NCBI RefSeq assembly: GCF_018613935.1
Contig: NZ_JAGGPF010000012.1
Location: 62,001 to 126,000, forward strand
Length of the DNA: 64,000 nt
Direction of reading: 5' to 3'
From: Agromyces sp. ISL-38
GTDB lineage: Bacteria > Actinomycetota > Actinomycetes > Actinomycetales > Microbacteriaceae
Shown: piece by piece, positions 25,845 to 34,360 of the stretch
How positions within the stretch are numbered: the stretch's first letter is position 1
Layout of the letters: each line of letters begins with the position of its first letter
Position numbers and translations under genes: made by a program
Notes under the pieces: generated by a model
Database searches by the model: none
The model's input: the letters and a program-made list of their open reading frames with translations, nothing else
Told to the model about the DNA's origin: nothing

Positions 25845-27179
25845 ATGAATTCCGCCGTCGGCGGCGCCGCCGCACACTTCTGGCGCGTCACGCGCGGATT
25901 CGCCGGGTCCGCGCGCTTCGCGCAGGCCCTCACCCTCGTGGCCGTCGGGCTCGCGTTCAGCAGCCATGCGGTGCGCAGCCTGATCGGCTGGCCCGGCCTG
26001 CTCGCCGCGCTCGCGGTGCTCCTCGTGCTGTGCGGGGCATCGCTGGTGGCGCGGTGGCGCGCCGTCGAGTGGTACGGGATCCTCCCGCTGACGATCCTCG
26101 TGTTCGTCGGCTGGTGCGCGGCATCCGTGCTTTGGAGCAGTGCACCCGGCTCGAACGCCCCCGCCTGGAGCGCCCTGCGCGTCGCATACCTCATCGCCTT
26201 CGCATTCGCCGGCGTCTACGTCGCCCTGATGCGCGACACGATCCAGATCGTGCGCGCCTTCGGCGATGTGATGCGGGTCCTCCTCGGCGTCTCGATCGCC
26301 CTCGAGGTGCTGTCGGGCATCCTGCTCGACCTGCCGATCGCCTTCCTCGGCATCCAGGGCGACCTCGCGAGATTCGGCCCGATCCAGGGGATCTTCGGCT
26401 CGCGGAACATGCTCGGCTTCGTCGCGCTCATCGCACTGCTCACGTTCATCGTCGAATGGCGCACGCGCAGCGTGCTGCGCGTGCGCGCGATCGCGTCGAT
26501 GGCGCTCGCCATCGTGTGCCTCGTGCTCTCGGGCTCACCGACGACGTGGGCTGCGCTCGGCTCATCGCTCGTGGCACTCGGCGCGCTCTACGGGCTTCGC
26601 CGCACGGCCCCGGCCACCCGCTGGCGCTGGCAGATCGGCCTGCTCGTCGCTGCCATCGCGGTGATCGTGACGGCGTGGATCTTCCGCGTGCGCATCATCG
26701 AGTTGCTCGACGCACGCGACGAGTTCGACGTACGGCTCGACGTCTGGCGCGAGCTCTCCCGGTACCTGAACGGCAATCCCCTCCAGGGCTGGGGCTGGGT
26801 CGGGAGCTGGCCCGAAACGGCCCCGTACCGGTGGATCGAACTCGCCACCGGGAGACCGCACGCCTCAGCGCTCAGCGCCTACGTCGACGTCTACTTCCAG
26901 GTGGGCGTCATCGGCGCGCTCCTCTTCGTGGCACTCGTCGGCGTCGCGCTCGTGCGCGCGTGGCTGCTCGCCTCGTCGCGACGCAGCGTCGTCTACCTCT
27001 GGCCGGCGCTCATGCTCGTCGTCATCGCGACGACCTCGTTCGCCGAGAGCTTCGCGCTCCTCGAGGGCGGCTGGATGCTGCTCGTGGTGTGCGCCGTGAA
27101 GGCGGCACGGGACATGAGCTGGCGGGATGCGCTCGCAGCAGGGCGACCGCCCGTGCCGGCGATCGAGCGGCTCGGCTGA
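25845..27179 (+). CDS. O-antigen ligase-like membrane protein (second copy, motif altered)
   Basis: A 444-residue paralogue of the upstream gene, with the same topology and matching landmarks: GSRNMLGFVALIALL, RLDVWRELSRY, GWGWVGSW and DVYFQVGVIG. The position of the ligase histidine is changed: where the first copy has HNAWLDV this one has LSAYVDV, though an HAS lies a few residues earlier. It may be a polymerase with different chemistry, an accessory protein, or partly inactive. It starts at ATG 25845 and is the last rightward gene before a run of short GTGCGGGC repeats and a leftward glycosyltransferase. Confidence 0.82.
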   Translation: MNSAVGGAAAHFWRVTRGFAGSARFAQALTLVAVGLAFSSHAVRSLIGWPGLLAALAVLLVLCGASLVARWRAVEWYGILPLTILVFVGWCAASVLWSSAPGSNAPAWSALRVAYLIAFAFAGVYVALMRDTIQIVRAFGDVMRVLLGVSIALEVLSGILLDLPIAFLGIQGDLARFGPIQGIFGSRNMLGFVALIALLTFIVEWRTRSVLRVRAIASMALAIVCLVLSGSPTTWAALGSSLVALGALYGLRRTAPATRWRWQIGLLVAAIAVIVTAWIFRVRIIELLDARDEFDVRLDVWRELSRYLNGNPLQGWGWVGSWPETAPYRWIELATGRPHASALSAYVDVYFQVGVIGALLFVALVGVALVRAWLLASSRRSVVYLWPALMLVVIATTSFAESFALLEGGWMLLVVCAVKAARDMSWRDALAAGRPPVPAIERLG

Positions 27180-27188
27180 CGATCGCGC

Positions 27189-27220
27189 GTGCGGGCGTGC
27201 GGGCGTGCGGGCGTGCGCTC
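27189..27220 (+). repeat. Octamer tandem repeat GTGCGGGC
   Basis: Three exact copies (27189, 27197, 27205) and one variant (27213) lie between the stop of the second ligase-like gene and the stop of the leftward glycosyltransferase. A GCGTGCTCGCGCGCTCG run follows, so the whole gap can fold into stems and may serve as a terminator. Confidence 0.8.
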
Positions 27221-27248
27221 GCGTGCTCGCGCGCTCGTGAGCGGCCGG

Positions 27249-28271
27249 TCAGACCGGCTGTACGAGGTCGCGCAGCACGTCTTGTGCCCCAAGTCCGTAC
27301 CGGCCGTACCGCCCGGTGCGCCATTCGCGCACGACCGGACCCAGCCGCGCTGCGCGGTGCGCCGGCAGGCTGCTGCGCACCCGCTCGTGCGCGAGCTTGT
27401 CGAGCACGCGCTCCGCGACCATCGGATCCCGAGTCGCGACGAGGGGCAACCGCTCACCGAGCGCGCTCGCCCGCGCCAACAGGCGCGCATTGCGCTCGGT
27501 GCGGGGCGCGCGGAGCCGGCCGAACCTGCCCCCGACCCCGAGCCGCGTGACGCCGATCTGGTTGGCGTCGTGCTGCCGGTAGTCGATGAGCGGTTCGTCG
27601 ACCACCGCGAGCCCGCCACCGACGGCGGCGACCACTGCGAGCCACTCGTCGTGCACCCACGATTGCGGAAACGGGGTTGCACGCAGCACCAGCTCGCGAC
27701 GGACCGTCATCGTCGCGCCGGTCAGCACGTTGCGCTTCAGGAGCTCGTCGAACGCGGCATCCGATTCGAGGCGTCGCCGCAGCGGCGCGTCGACACCGAG
27801 GGTCTCGAAGAGCGTGGCGCCGAGCGGTGCCCCGTCGTCGTCGACGAGTCGCGCCTCGGCGGCGACGAGCTCGACGCTGGCATGTCCGGCGAAGGCGGCG
27901 AGTGCTCGCTCCACCCGGTCCGGGTGCCAGACGTCGTCCTGGTCGGACAGCGCGATGACGTCGCCGGATGCCGCGCGGAGCGCCTGCTCGAAGTTCGCGG
28001 TGACGCCGAGCGCAGACTGGTTGCGAAGCACGACGATCGACGGCGTCGCGGCATCCGTCGCCCGATGATCCGCGATCACGCGTTCGGCCAGCTCGACCGT
28101 GCCATCGCTCGACGCGTCATCGGAAAGCACGATCTCGTCGACCGGACGCGCCTGGCCGAGGATGCTCTCGAGCTGCTCGCGCAGGTACCTGGCGCCGTTG
28201 TGCGTGCCGAGCGCGACGGAGACGCGCAGTGTCGCGGACCCGGGCGTCGGCGTGTCGTCAGGGGTGGGCAT
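27249..28271 (-). CDS. GT2 glycosyltransferase
   Basis: A 340-residue family 2 glycosyltransferase with the SpsA-type fold: a nucleotide-binding start RVSVALGTHNGARYLREQL, VLSDDASSDGT, NFEQALRAASGDVIALSDQDD (the DQDD acting as the metal-binding DXD), and an acceptor region near WVHDEWLAVVAA. This variant resembles rhamnosyl- and galactofuranosyl-type transferases such as RfbF. The donor cannot be fixed from sequence. The start is the ATG at 28271, with AGGA about 9 bases upstream. It diverges from the next glycosyltransferase. Confidence 0.88.
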   Translation of the reverse strand: MPTPDDTPTPGSATLRVSVALGTHNGARYLREQLESILGQARPVDEIVLSDDASSDGTVELAERVIADHRATDAATPSIVVLRNQSALGVTANFEQALRAASGDVIALSDQDDVWHPDRVERALAAFAGHASVELVAAEARLVDDDGAPLGATLFETLGVDAPLRRRLESDAAFDELLKRNVLTGATMTVRRELVLRATPFPQSWVHDEWLAVVAAVGGGLAVVDEPLIDYRQHDANQIGVTRLGVGGRFGRLRAPRTERNARLLARASALGERLPLVATRDPMVAERVLDKLAHERVRSSLPAHRAARLGPVVREWRTGRYGRYGLGAQDVLRDLVQPV

Positions 28272-28329
28272 GAAGAGGGATCCTGTCGGTACGCGGAGCA
28301 GCCACCTCATCGTACAGAATGAGTGCATT

Positions 28330-29205
28330 GTGAATCTCGGTCTCGTGGTCTCGACGCTCGGCCGCACCGAGCCGCTCGAGCGACTTCTCCGGTCGTTGTC
28401 CGCCCAGGTCCGCCCCGATGATCGGCTGGTCCTCGTGGCGCAGGACCACCTCGCCGAGGTCGAGCGTCTCGCCGAGCGTTTCCGCGGCGACGCGTTCGTG
28501 ATCGAGGTCACGACGTCGCCACGGGGCGCGTCCCGCGGCAGGAACGCGGGCGTCGCGGCCCTTCCTCCGGGAGGCGATCGCCTCCTGCACTTCCCGAACG
28601 ACACGACCTGGTTCCCCGATGGGAGCCTCGATGCCATCCGTGCGGAGGCATCCGTGCTCGAAGCCGGCGCCCTCACCGTCATCGACGAGCACGGCCCGAA
28701 GTTCACGCTGCCCCGCGACAGCTCACCCCTCGATCGCTGGAACGTCTGGACGGTCATCGAGATGGGACTCCTGATCCGCCGGTCGGTGTTCGAGGAGCTC
28801 GGCGGATTCGACCCCGACCTCGGCACGGGGGCGCCGTCGCCGTGGCAGGCCGGCGAGGCGACCGACCTGCTGCTCCGGCTGATCGAGCGCAGACCCGACC
28901 TCGCCCGGGCATTCGACTGGCTCCCGCCCGACGTCGCGGTCGGCGGCATCGCCGACGCGCGGGGCCTCTCGGCGACGGAGCGACGCCGCAAGCTGCGAGC
29001 CTACGGCCGTGGACTCGGCCGGCTCGTGATGCGCCACCGCTACCCGTGGTGGTGGCGACTGGCGTTCGTGTTCGGCGGGATCGCGTTCGGTCTGCGTCAC
29101 CGCACGACGAACACCGTCGCCGACGGGTGGTGGGTCTTCCTGGGCCGCGCCGAGGGCATGCTCGGGCGCACGATCGGCGGCTCGAGCACGGCGGTGACCC
29201 GATGA
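28330..29205 (+). CDS. GT2-like glycosyltransferase
   Basis: A 291-residue protein with the start of a GT-A fold (NLGLVVSTLGRTEPLERLL), a donor-binding stretch TSPRGASRGRNAGVAAL, HFPNDTTWFPDGS as the metal-binding region, and VFEELGGFDPDLGTG as the acceptor-loop segment. The C-terminal 60 residues contain a basic region and one hydrophobic segment. The start is GTG 28330, chosen because homology begins there. The stop overlaps the flippase start (ATGA), so this gene, the flippase and the GT4 gene at 30371 form a coupled trio. Confidence 0.82.
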   Translation: MNLGLVVSTLGRTEPLERLLRSLSAQVRPDDRLVLVAQDHLAEVERLAERFRGDAFVIEVTTSPRGASRGRNAGVAALPPGGDRLLHFPNDTTWFPDGSLDAIRAEASVLEAGALTVIDEHGPKFTLPRDSSPLDRWNVWTVIEMGLLIRRSVFEELGGFDPDLGTGAPSPWQAGEATDLLLRLIERRPDLARAFDWLPPDVAVGGIADARGLSATERRRKLRAYGRGLGRLVMRHRYPWWWRLAFVFGGIAFGLRHRTTNTVADGWWVFLGRAEGMLGRTIGGSSTAVTR

Positions 29206-30374
29206 CCGAACCCATGCCGGCTCCGATGCGACTGCGAGGAGCGGCGCTCAGCCTCATCACGCTGCTCGGCGGCGTCTCGCTCGCGGTGATCCCTGCGGCG
29301 ACCGTCTCGATCTCGTCGCGCCTGTTCACCGTCGACGAGCAGGGCTTCCTCGCCGTCGCGGTGCTCGTTGCCACCTTCGCCGGGCAGCTGACCTTCGCGG
29401 TCGTCGTCGAGTCAAGGCTGAGCTCGGCAGCCACCGAGCGCCGCGTCGTCTTCCCCCTCTGGCTCGCCGCGATCTCGGTCGTGACCGCGGTCGTCATCGT
29501 GGTCCTCCCTCCCAGTCCCGTCGTGCTGGCCATCGGGCTCCCGATCCTCATCGCGGCGCTCGAGGTGGGCCGTGGAGTGTCGGTCGCCGAACGACTCGAC
29601 CGCCGCGAGATCGTGGCCTCCATCGCCGTGGGCTCCGGCGCTCTCGTCGGCGTCCTCGCCGGATTCGCCGGGCAGCAGTGGGCCCTCGTCCCCCTCGTCG
29701 TCGGCATCGCAGTCGCGACCTGCATCCGCTGCCTGCCGGTCACGCACCGGGCGAGCCGGCCCGAGCCGGCGATCATGGGGTGGGTCATCGCCGACACCGC
29801 GATCACGGGCGTCGTCTCCCCGCTGCTGAACGCGATGATCCTCGCGTTCCTCGGTTCCACCGACGCGGTGCTCTTCGCGTCGATCGCGACCGTGTCGGGA
29901 CTGCTCGCGATCCCACTCAACTTCATGCGGCTCCGCCTCCTCAAGGAGCACTCACTGCTCGACATCGTCGTCTCGGCGGCATCCGTGCTCGCCGCGGTGG
30001 TGGCGCTGCTCGTGCTCGAGCTCGCCGGCGCCTTCGGGTTCGTCTTCGGCGAGGCGTGGGCGGGGTCGGCGACGATGGTCCCCCTCCTCTTCGCGTGCGC
30101 ATGGCGGGCCGCATCCCTCGCGACGACGATCCCGTTCGCGGCCCTCCGGCGCGCGGGCGCCGTGCGACTGCTCACCGGCCTGCGGGCGATCGTGTCCGTC
30201 GTCACGTTCGCCCTCGCCGCGGCGGGCCTCGCCCTCGAGAGCCTGCCAGCGGTGTTCCTCGGGCTCCTCGTCGCCGAACTCGTGTCGGCGGTCGTGTACG
30301 AGGTCGCACGACGTCGCCGTCTCGTGCGCGGCATCCGTGCGGCCGCCGCCGTCGAGGCCGGAGGTGACGCGTGA
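29202..30374 (+). CDS. Polysaccharide flippase-like membrane protein
   Basis: A 390-residue membrane protein with ten to twelve predicted segments and few soluble loops, resembling the MATE/Wzx polysaccharide-transporter fold. It begins with a short Pro-rich tail and a first helix GAALSLITLLGGVSLAVIPAATVSIS. No single signature proves substrate translocation. Its placement between two glycosyltransferases, with 4-base overlaps on both sides (ATGA, GTGA), supports a role in moving a lipid-linked glycan. It is shorter than usual Wzx proteins (about 420-500 residues). Confidence 0.7.
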   Translation: MTEPMPAPMRLRGAALSLITLLGGVSLAVIPAATVSISSRLFTVDEQGFLAVAVLVATFAGQLTFAVVVESRLSSAATERRVVFPLWLAAISVVTAVVIVVLPPSPVVLAIGLPILIAALEVGRGVSVAERLDRREIVASIAVGSGALVGVLAGFAGQQWALVPLVVGIAVATCIRCLPVTHRASRPEPAIMGWVIADTAITGVVSPLLNAMILAFLGSTDAVLFASIATVSGLLAIPLNFMRLRLLKEHSLLDIVVSAASVLAAVVALLVLELAGAFGFVFGEAWAGSATMVPLLFACAWRAASLATTIPFAALRRAGAVRLLTGLRAIVSVVTFALAAAGLALESLPAVFLGLLVAELVSAVVYEVARRRRLVRGIRAAAAVEAGGDA

Positions 30375-31471
30375 AGCGCGTGCTCGTCGACCTGCTCTTC
30401 TTCACCGGAACGAAGGGCGGCATGGAGTCCTACGTTCGGGAGGTGTACTCGCGACTCTCCGCCGACGACACCGAGCTCGAGTACATCGCCCTCGCATCGA
30501 GCGAGTTGGCTGCCGCCGACGTCTCGTGGTTCCCCGGCAGGGTGATCGACTCGGGCGTGAGCGGCGAGAATCGGGCCGCGTGGGCGCGCGGCGAACTCTT
30601 CTCCGTGGCGCGGGCGGCACGGCGGCACGGCGCCGACCTCGTGCACTGCCCGGCGAACTTCGGCCCGATGCGGTCGCGCGTTCCGGTGGTGCTGACGCTG
30701 CACGACCTGCTCGCGTTCCGGCACCCCGAGTACGTTCCGGGCGGGCACTCGCGCATCATCCGCACGATGATCCGCCTCGCGGCGCGTGCAGCACGGCGCA
30801 TCATCACCGCGAGCGAGGCATCGCGGGCCGACATCGTCTCCCTCCTCGGCGTCTCCCCTGAGCATGTGATCCTGACGCCGCTCGCCGGGTCGACGCCCGC
30901 CGGCGTCGCCTCCGCGCGTCGGCTCGACGCCCAGCTGCTCGCCGTCGGGAACCGGATGCCGCACAAGGGGTTCGAGACCCTGCTCGAGGCGCTCGCCCGC
31001 ATCGACCCCGAGCGCCGGCCCTCCCTCGTCATCACCGGCAGCCACGGCGAGGATCCGCTCGCACCCGTGGTCGAGCGGCTCGGACTCGGCGACCACGTCG
31101 ACCTGCGCGGCTGGCTGAGCGGCGCCGAGCTCGAACGGTTGTACGCGGAGTCGACCGCGCTCGTGTTCCCGACGCGGTTCGAGGGCTTCGGCCTTCCGCC
31201 GCTGGAGGCCATGACCCGCGGCTGCCCGGTGATCGTCTCCGACATCCCCGTCATGCACGAGATCGCGGGCGATGCCGCCGTCTACGCCGACCCCGCCGAC
31301 CCCGACGCGATCGCTCGCGCGATCCGATCCGTACTCGACTCACCGGCGGAACGCAAGCGGATGTCCCGCGCCGGCCTCGCCCGTGCTGCGGCGTACTCAT
31401 GGGAGAAGACCGCCGCCGCCACGCGTCGGGCCCTGCTCGAGACGATCTCCTCGAGCGTCACCGACCGCTGA
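30371..31471 (+). CDS. GT4 glycosyltransferase
   Basis: A 366-residue GT-B enzyme of family 4. The N-terminal half starts KRVLVDLLFFTGTKGGMESYVRE (glycine-rich loop). The C-terminal half has LLAVGNRMPHKGFETLLEAL and the donor-binding E-x7-E motif in RFEGFGLPPLEAM. This pattern is typical of mannosyl-, rhamnosyl- or glucosyltransferases building capsules. It is coupled to the flippase by GTGA and ends convergently with the next glycosyltransferase, the coding ends overlapping by 14 bases. Confidence 0.92.
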   Translation: MKRVLVDLLFFTGTKGGMESYVREVYSRLSADDTELEYIALASSELAAADVSWFPGRVIDSGVSGENRAAWARGELFSVARAARRHGADLVHCPANFGPMRSRVPVVLTLHDLLAFRHPEYVPGGHSRIIRTMIRLAARAARRIITASEASRADIVSLLGVSPEHVILTPLAGSTPAGVASARRLDAQLLAVGNRMPHKGFETLLEALARIDPERRPSLVITGSHGEDPLAPVVERLGLGDHVDLRGWLSGAELERLYAESTALVFPTRFEGFGLPPLEAMTRGCPVIVSDIPVMHEIAGDAAVYADPADPDAIARAIRSVLDSPAERKRMSRAGLARAAAYSWEKTAAATRRALLETISSSVTDR

Positions 31472-32615
31472 CGGCGCGCCAGCGGTCGAGGATCTCCTCG
31501 ACCGACCGCTCGAGTGACTGCTCCCGGCGTTCGCGCTCGAGCCACGACGACGTCGACCGGCGCAGGTCGTCGCCGCCCAGCACCGCCCGTACGATCGCAT
31601 CGCCGAGCACGCCGGGCGCGACGGATGCCGCGACGAACCCGTTCTCGCCGTCGACGATGAGCTCGGCGGCGGCATTGTCCTCACCGGCGACGACCACCGA
31701 CGGGGTGCCGTGCGCCGCGGCCTCCGCGACGACGAGGCCGAAGCCCTCCCTCGCCGACGGGTTCACGAGCACGGCCGCGGTCGCGAGCAGGGCTTCGAGC
31801 TCGGCGTCGTCGACCCTGCCCACGAACCGCACCACATCGGCGACACCCGCGGCGTCGGCCGCGTGACGAGCCGCTTCGGTCTGGGGGCCGAATCCGGCGA
31901 CGACCGCCGCGAGATCGGGGATCGACTCGCGCGCCGCCGCGAGCGCCGCCGGCAGCGCCGCGAGTCGCTTGTCGGGGATGTGCCGTCCGACGAAGAGCAC
32001 CACGGGCGGCGTGGACGGAGCCGCCGAGGCATGCGCCGCGTCGCCGACGAGGTCGACGAGGCCGAGCACGACCGGGTCGGCGCGCCGTCGATGGCGCAGG
32101 AGGCGCGACCGCGTGAAGACGCTGTTCACGATCTGGAAGTGACCGATGTTCACGCCGAGCCATTGGAGTGCGAAGGCGGCAGTGCCGACGACGACGCCCG
32201 AGTATTCGCGCCACTTCCGCCACGGCCAGATCTCAGGCCAGTCGGTCGCGACCACGGTGCGAGCCCCGAGCAGCGCGAGTCGCACCGCGAAGACGTTGAG
32301 GACCGGAAGTGCGGCGACGATGACGAGGTCGTACGCGCTGCGGCGACGAACGAAGTGACGGAACAGCGAAGCGGCGAATGCCACGGCGCTCGAGATGGTG
32401 CGCGTTCCGCCGGCATCGGCGATCTCACCACTCCAGACGCCGATCACGGAGAATCCGGCGTCCGCACCCGCGTCGCGTCCCCGGCGCGACACGTAGTCGA
32501 CCGCGCTCCCCCGTCGGGCGAAGAGCTCCGCCAGGCGGCGATAGACGCGCTCGGCGCCGCCCGTGTCGACTGGGAACACGCAGTCGTATGCGATCGCGAT
32601 CCGGGGCTCAGCCAC
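31458..32615 (-). CDS. GT4 glycosyltransferase
   Basis: A 385-residue GT-B family 4 enzyme. The N-terminal acceptor domain begins RIAIAYDCVFPVDTGGAERVYRR. The donor domain contains VVLFVGRHIPDKRLAALPAAL, then VVAGFGPQTE and the E-x7-E region SAREGFGLVVAEAAAHGTPSVV. The start is GTG 32615, with GGGGA upstream; it overlaps the end of the upstream DUF2142 gene by 8 bases, so the two are cotranscribed. Donor sugar not deducible. Confidence 0.9.
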   Translation of the reverse strand: MAEPRIAIAYDCVFPVDTGGAERVYRRLAELFARRGSAVDYVSRRGRDAGADAGFSVIGVWSGEIADAGGTRTISSAVAFAASLFRHFVRRRSAYDLVIVAALPVLNVFAVRLALLGARTVVATDWPEIWPWRKWREYSGVVVGTAAFALQWLGVNIGHFQIVNSVFTRSRLLRHRRRADPVVLGLVDLVGDAAHASAAPSTPPVVLFVGRHIPDKRLAALPAALAAARESIPDLAAVVAGFGPQTEAARHAADAAGVADVVRFVGRVDDAELEALLATAAVLVNPSAREGFGLVVAEAAAHGTPSVVVAGEDNAAAELIVDGENGFVAASVAPGVLGDAIVRAVLGGDDLRRSTSSWLERERREQSLERSVEEILDRWRAVSGR

Positions 32616-34149
32616 GCGCCGATTCCCCTGCCACGGCAACCGGCGTTGCGACCGATGCGTCGATGTGTTGCTCTCGTCGCGCGAGCAGGTGCGAGGCTCC
32701 GCCGACGAGGATGACGAGGGCGAGCGAGGCCACCGCGTACGCGGCGACGAGCACCGGCCAACCGAGCGGGGGTTGCCACTGCGGATCGGACAGCATCTGG
32801 CCGAGAGGCGATTGCCCACCGATCACGTAGCGGACCAGCACGAGGCCGAAGGCGAGCACCCCGTAGCCCGCGAGCAGAGCAGAGCAGATCCAGGCGGCAC
32901 GGGGAGCGAGGAAGCCGATGGCCGGGGTATCCCGACTGAGGACCCAGGCCGCGATGATCGTGATGCCGAGGTAGAGGAACAGCCCGTAGCGCCCCTGCCA
33001 GATGATGCCGGTCTGGTGCACGCTGTAGCCCTGCACGAGGGCGGGAACGAGCAGCGCGGCGAGCACGACGGCCGCGAGCGTGACGACGCTCCTCCACCGG
33101 GTCGTCATGAACGCCAACACGACGAGCACCGCGAACGCCGCGATGAACAGCCAGTAGGTCCACAACGGCAGCGGCGTATCGAGCCAGCCGAAGTACCCGA
33201 TCGCCTCCTGCACGTAGTCGGGGGTGATCCGGACGACATGCGAGAAGCCCCGGAGGAACGACGCGCCCACGAGCGGGGCGTCGGATGCCTCGGCCTGGCT
33301 GGAGAGGCTGCCGCCCCACAGGGTCCAGCCGATCGAGAACACGCCGCCGGCGGCGATGGCGCCGAGCCACCAGTAGCTCGCCGCGGTGGAGAGCAATCGT
33401 CTGACTGGCTGCCAGCCGCTCGCCAGAAGACAGAGCGCCACGACCACCACCAACCAGAGAGGCCCGAGCGCCCGCGCCGTGACCAGCACGATCGACGCGA
33501 TCGTCAGCCCCGCCCAGAGCCGGTTCCTCGAGATGGACGGCCCCTCCGCGGCGTCGCGGAACGTGTCGAGCAGCCGCAGGGTGCCGGCCCACACCGCCAC
33601 GGCAGCGGCGAGCTCGGCACCGTTCGGGTTGACCGCACCGATGAGGAACATGCACATCGGCGCCGCGGCGAAGGCGATGCCGAGCGGCATCCATCGTGAA
33701 CGGGCACCCGACGTCGCCACCAGGAACGCCCAGGCGAGCAGGGCAGCGCCGAGCAGGGAGCTCGCGATCCGCATCGCGTAGATGGCCGCGTTTCCGTCGA
33801 AGAGCAGGCTCGGCCACCCCACGAGGTAGTAGTACACCGGGTTGTAGGCCCCGACCCACGTGTTGAACCAATCGAGCCCCGAGGCATCGCCCAGCTCGAC
33901 GCCGCACGACGCGGGCGTGTCGGATTGCGTCGCGAAGCAGTTCATCTGCGGGTCGTATTCGTACCCATGGGGAAGGTCGACCACGATGTGCCTGACCTCG
34001 GGAACGGTGTAGCCGACCACTTGGCCACGCACCTGCGCGATGGCCTTGAGGGCATGGGCGTTCTCATCGGGAACGCTGAAGACCGGCGAGGCGAGCGACC
34101 AGAGCACTCCGAGCCACGCGAACACGGCGAACGGCGCGAGAAACCACAT
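32608..34149 (-). CDS. DUF2142 family membrane protein (GT-C-like), third paralogue
   Basis: A 513-residue protein with about twelve membrane segments. The first extracytoplasmic loop carries SVPDENAH, matching the P-D-E-x-x-H motif of DUF2142 proteins and the acidic loop of GT-C glycosyltransferases, and a late loop reads IIWQGRYGLFLYLG. GT-C enzymes take sugar from polyprenyl phosphate and act outside the membrane. ATG 34149 is preferred because the membrane homology begins right there; the frame remains open upstream, so the start is uncertain. More distant from the two DUF2142 genes at 44-49.5 kb. Confidence 0.8.
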   Translation of the reverse strand: MWFLAPFAVFAWLGVLWSLASPVFSVPDENAHALKAIAQVRGQVVGYTVPEVRHIVVDLPHGYEYDPQMNCFATQSDTPASCGVELGDASGLDWFNTWVGAYNPVYYYLVGWPSLLFDGNAAIYAMRIASSLLGAALLAWAFLVATSGARSRWMPLGIAFAAAPMCMFLIGAVNPNGAELAAAVAVWAGTLRLLDTFRDAAEGPSISRNRLWAGLTIASIVLVTARALGPLWLVVVVALCLLASGWQPVRRLLSTAASYWWLGAIAAGGVFSIGWTLWGGSLSSQAEASDAPLVGASFLRGFSHVVRITPDYVQEAIGYFGWLDTPLPLWTYWLFIAAFAVLVVLAFMTTRWRSVVTLAAVVLAALLVPALVQGYSVHQTGIIWQGRYGLFLYLGITIIAAWVLSRDTPAIGFLAPRAAWICSALLAGYGVLAFGLVLVRYVIGGQSPLGQMLSDPQWQPPLGWPVLVAAYAVASLALVILVGGASHLLARREQHIDASVATPVAVAGESARG

Positions 34150-34360
34150 CGGCCCGTGCCGCTCGGGCCGAATACGACCCGACGACTCTCGATCGGGTAC
34201 GCCGCGCAGCAGCGTTCGGTCGGAAGGTCGAGTCAACTTGTCTCTCAGGTCGGATGGAGAGGTGTGCGAGGAGTGGCTGCCGTCCGGGGCATCCGACGGT
34301 CGCCCCAATTCTATGGGCTCGCCCGAAACGCCTCGTTCGACCCTCCGGCCGAGCTCTCGA

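Noticed and set aside
25845..27179. Second ligase-like gene as a pseudogene
   Set aside because: The frame is intact over 444 residues with all membrane segments and normal codon use, so loss of one motif alone does not make it a pseudogene.
27189..27220. Octamer repeats as a CRISPR-like array
   Set aside because: Units are contiguous without spacers and too short.
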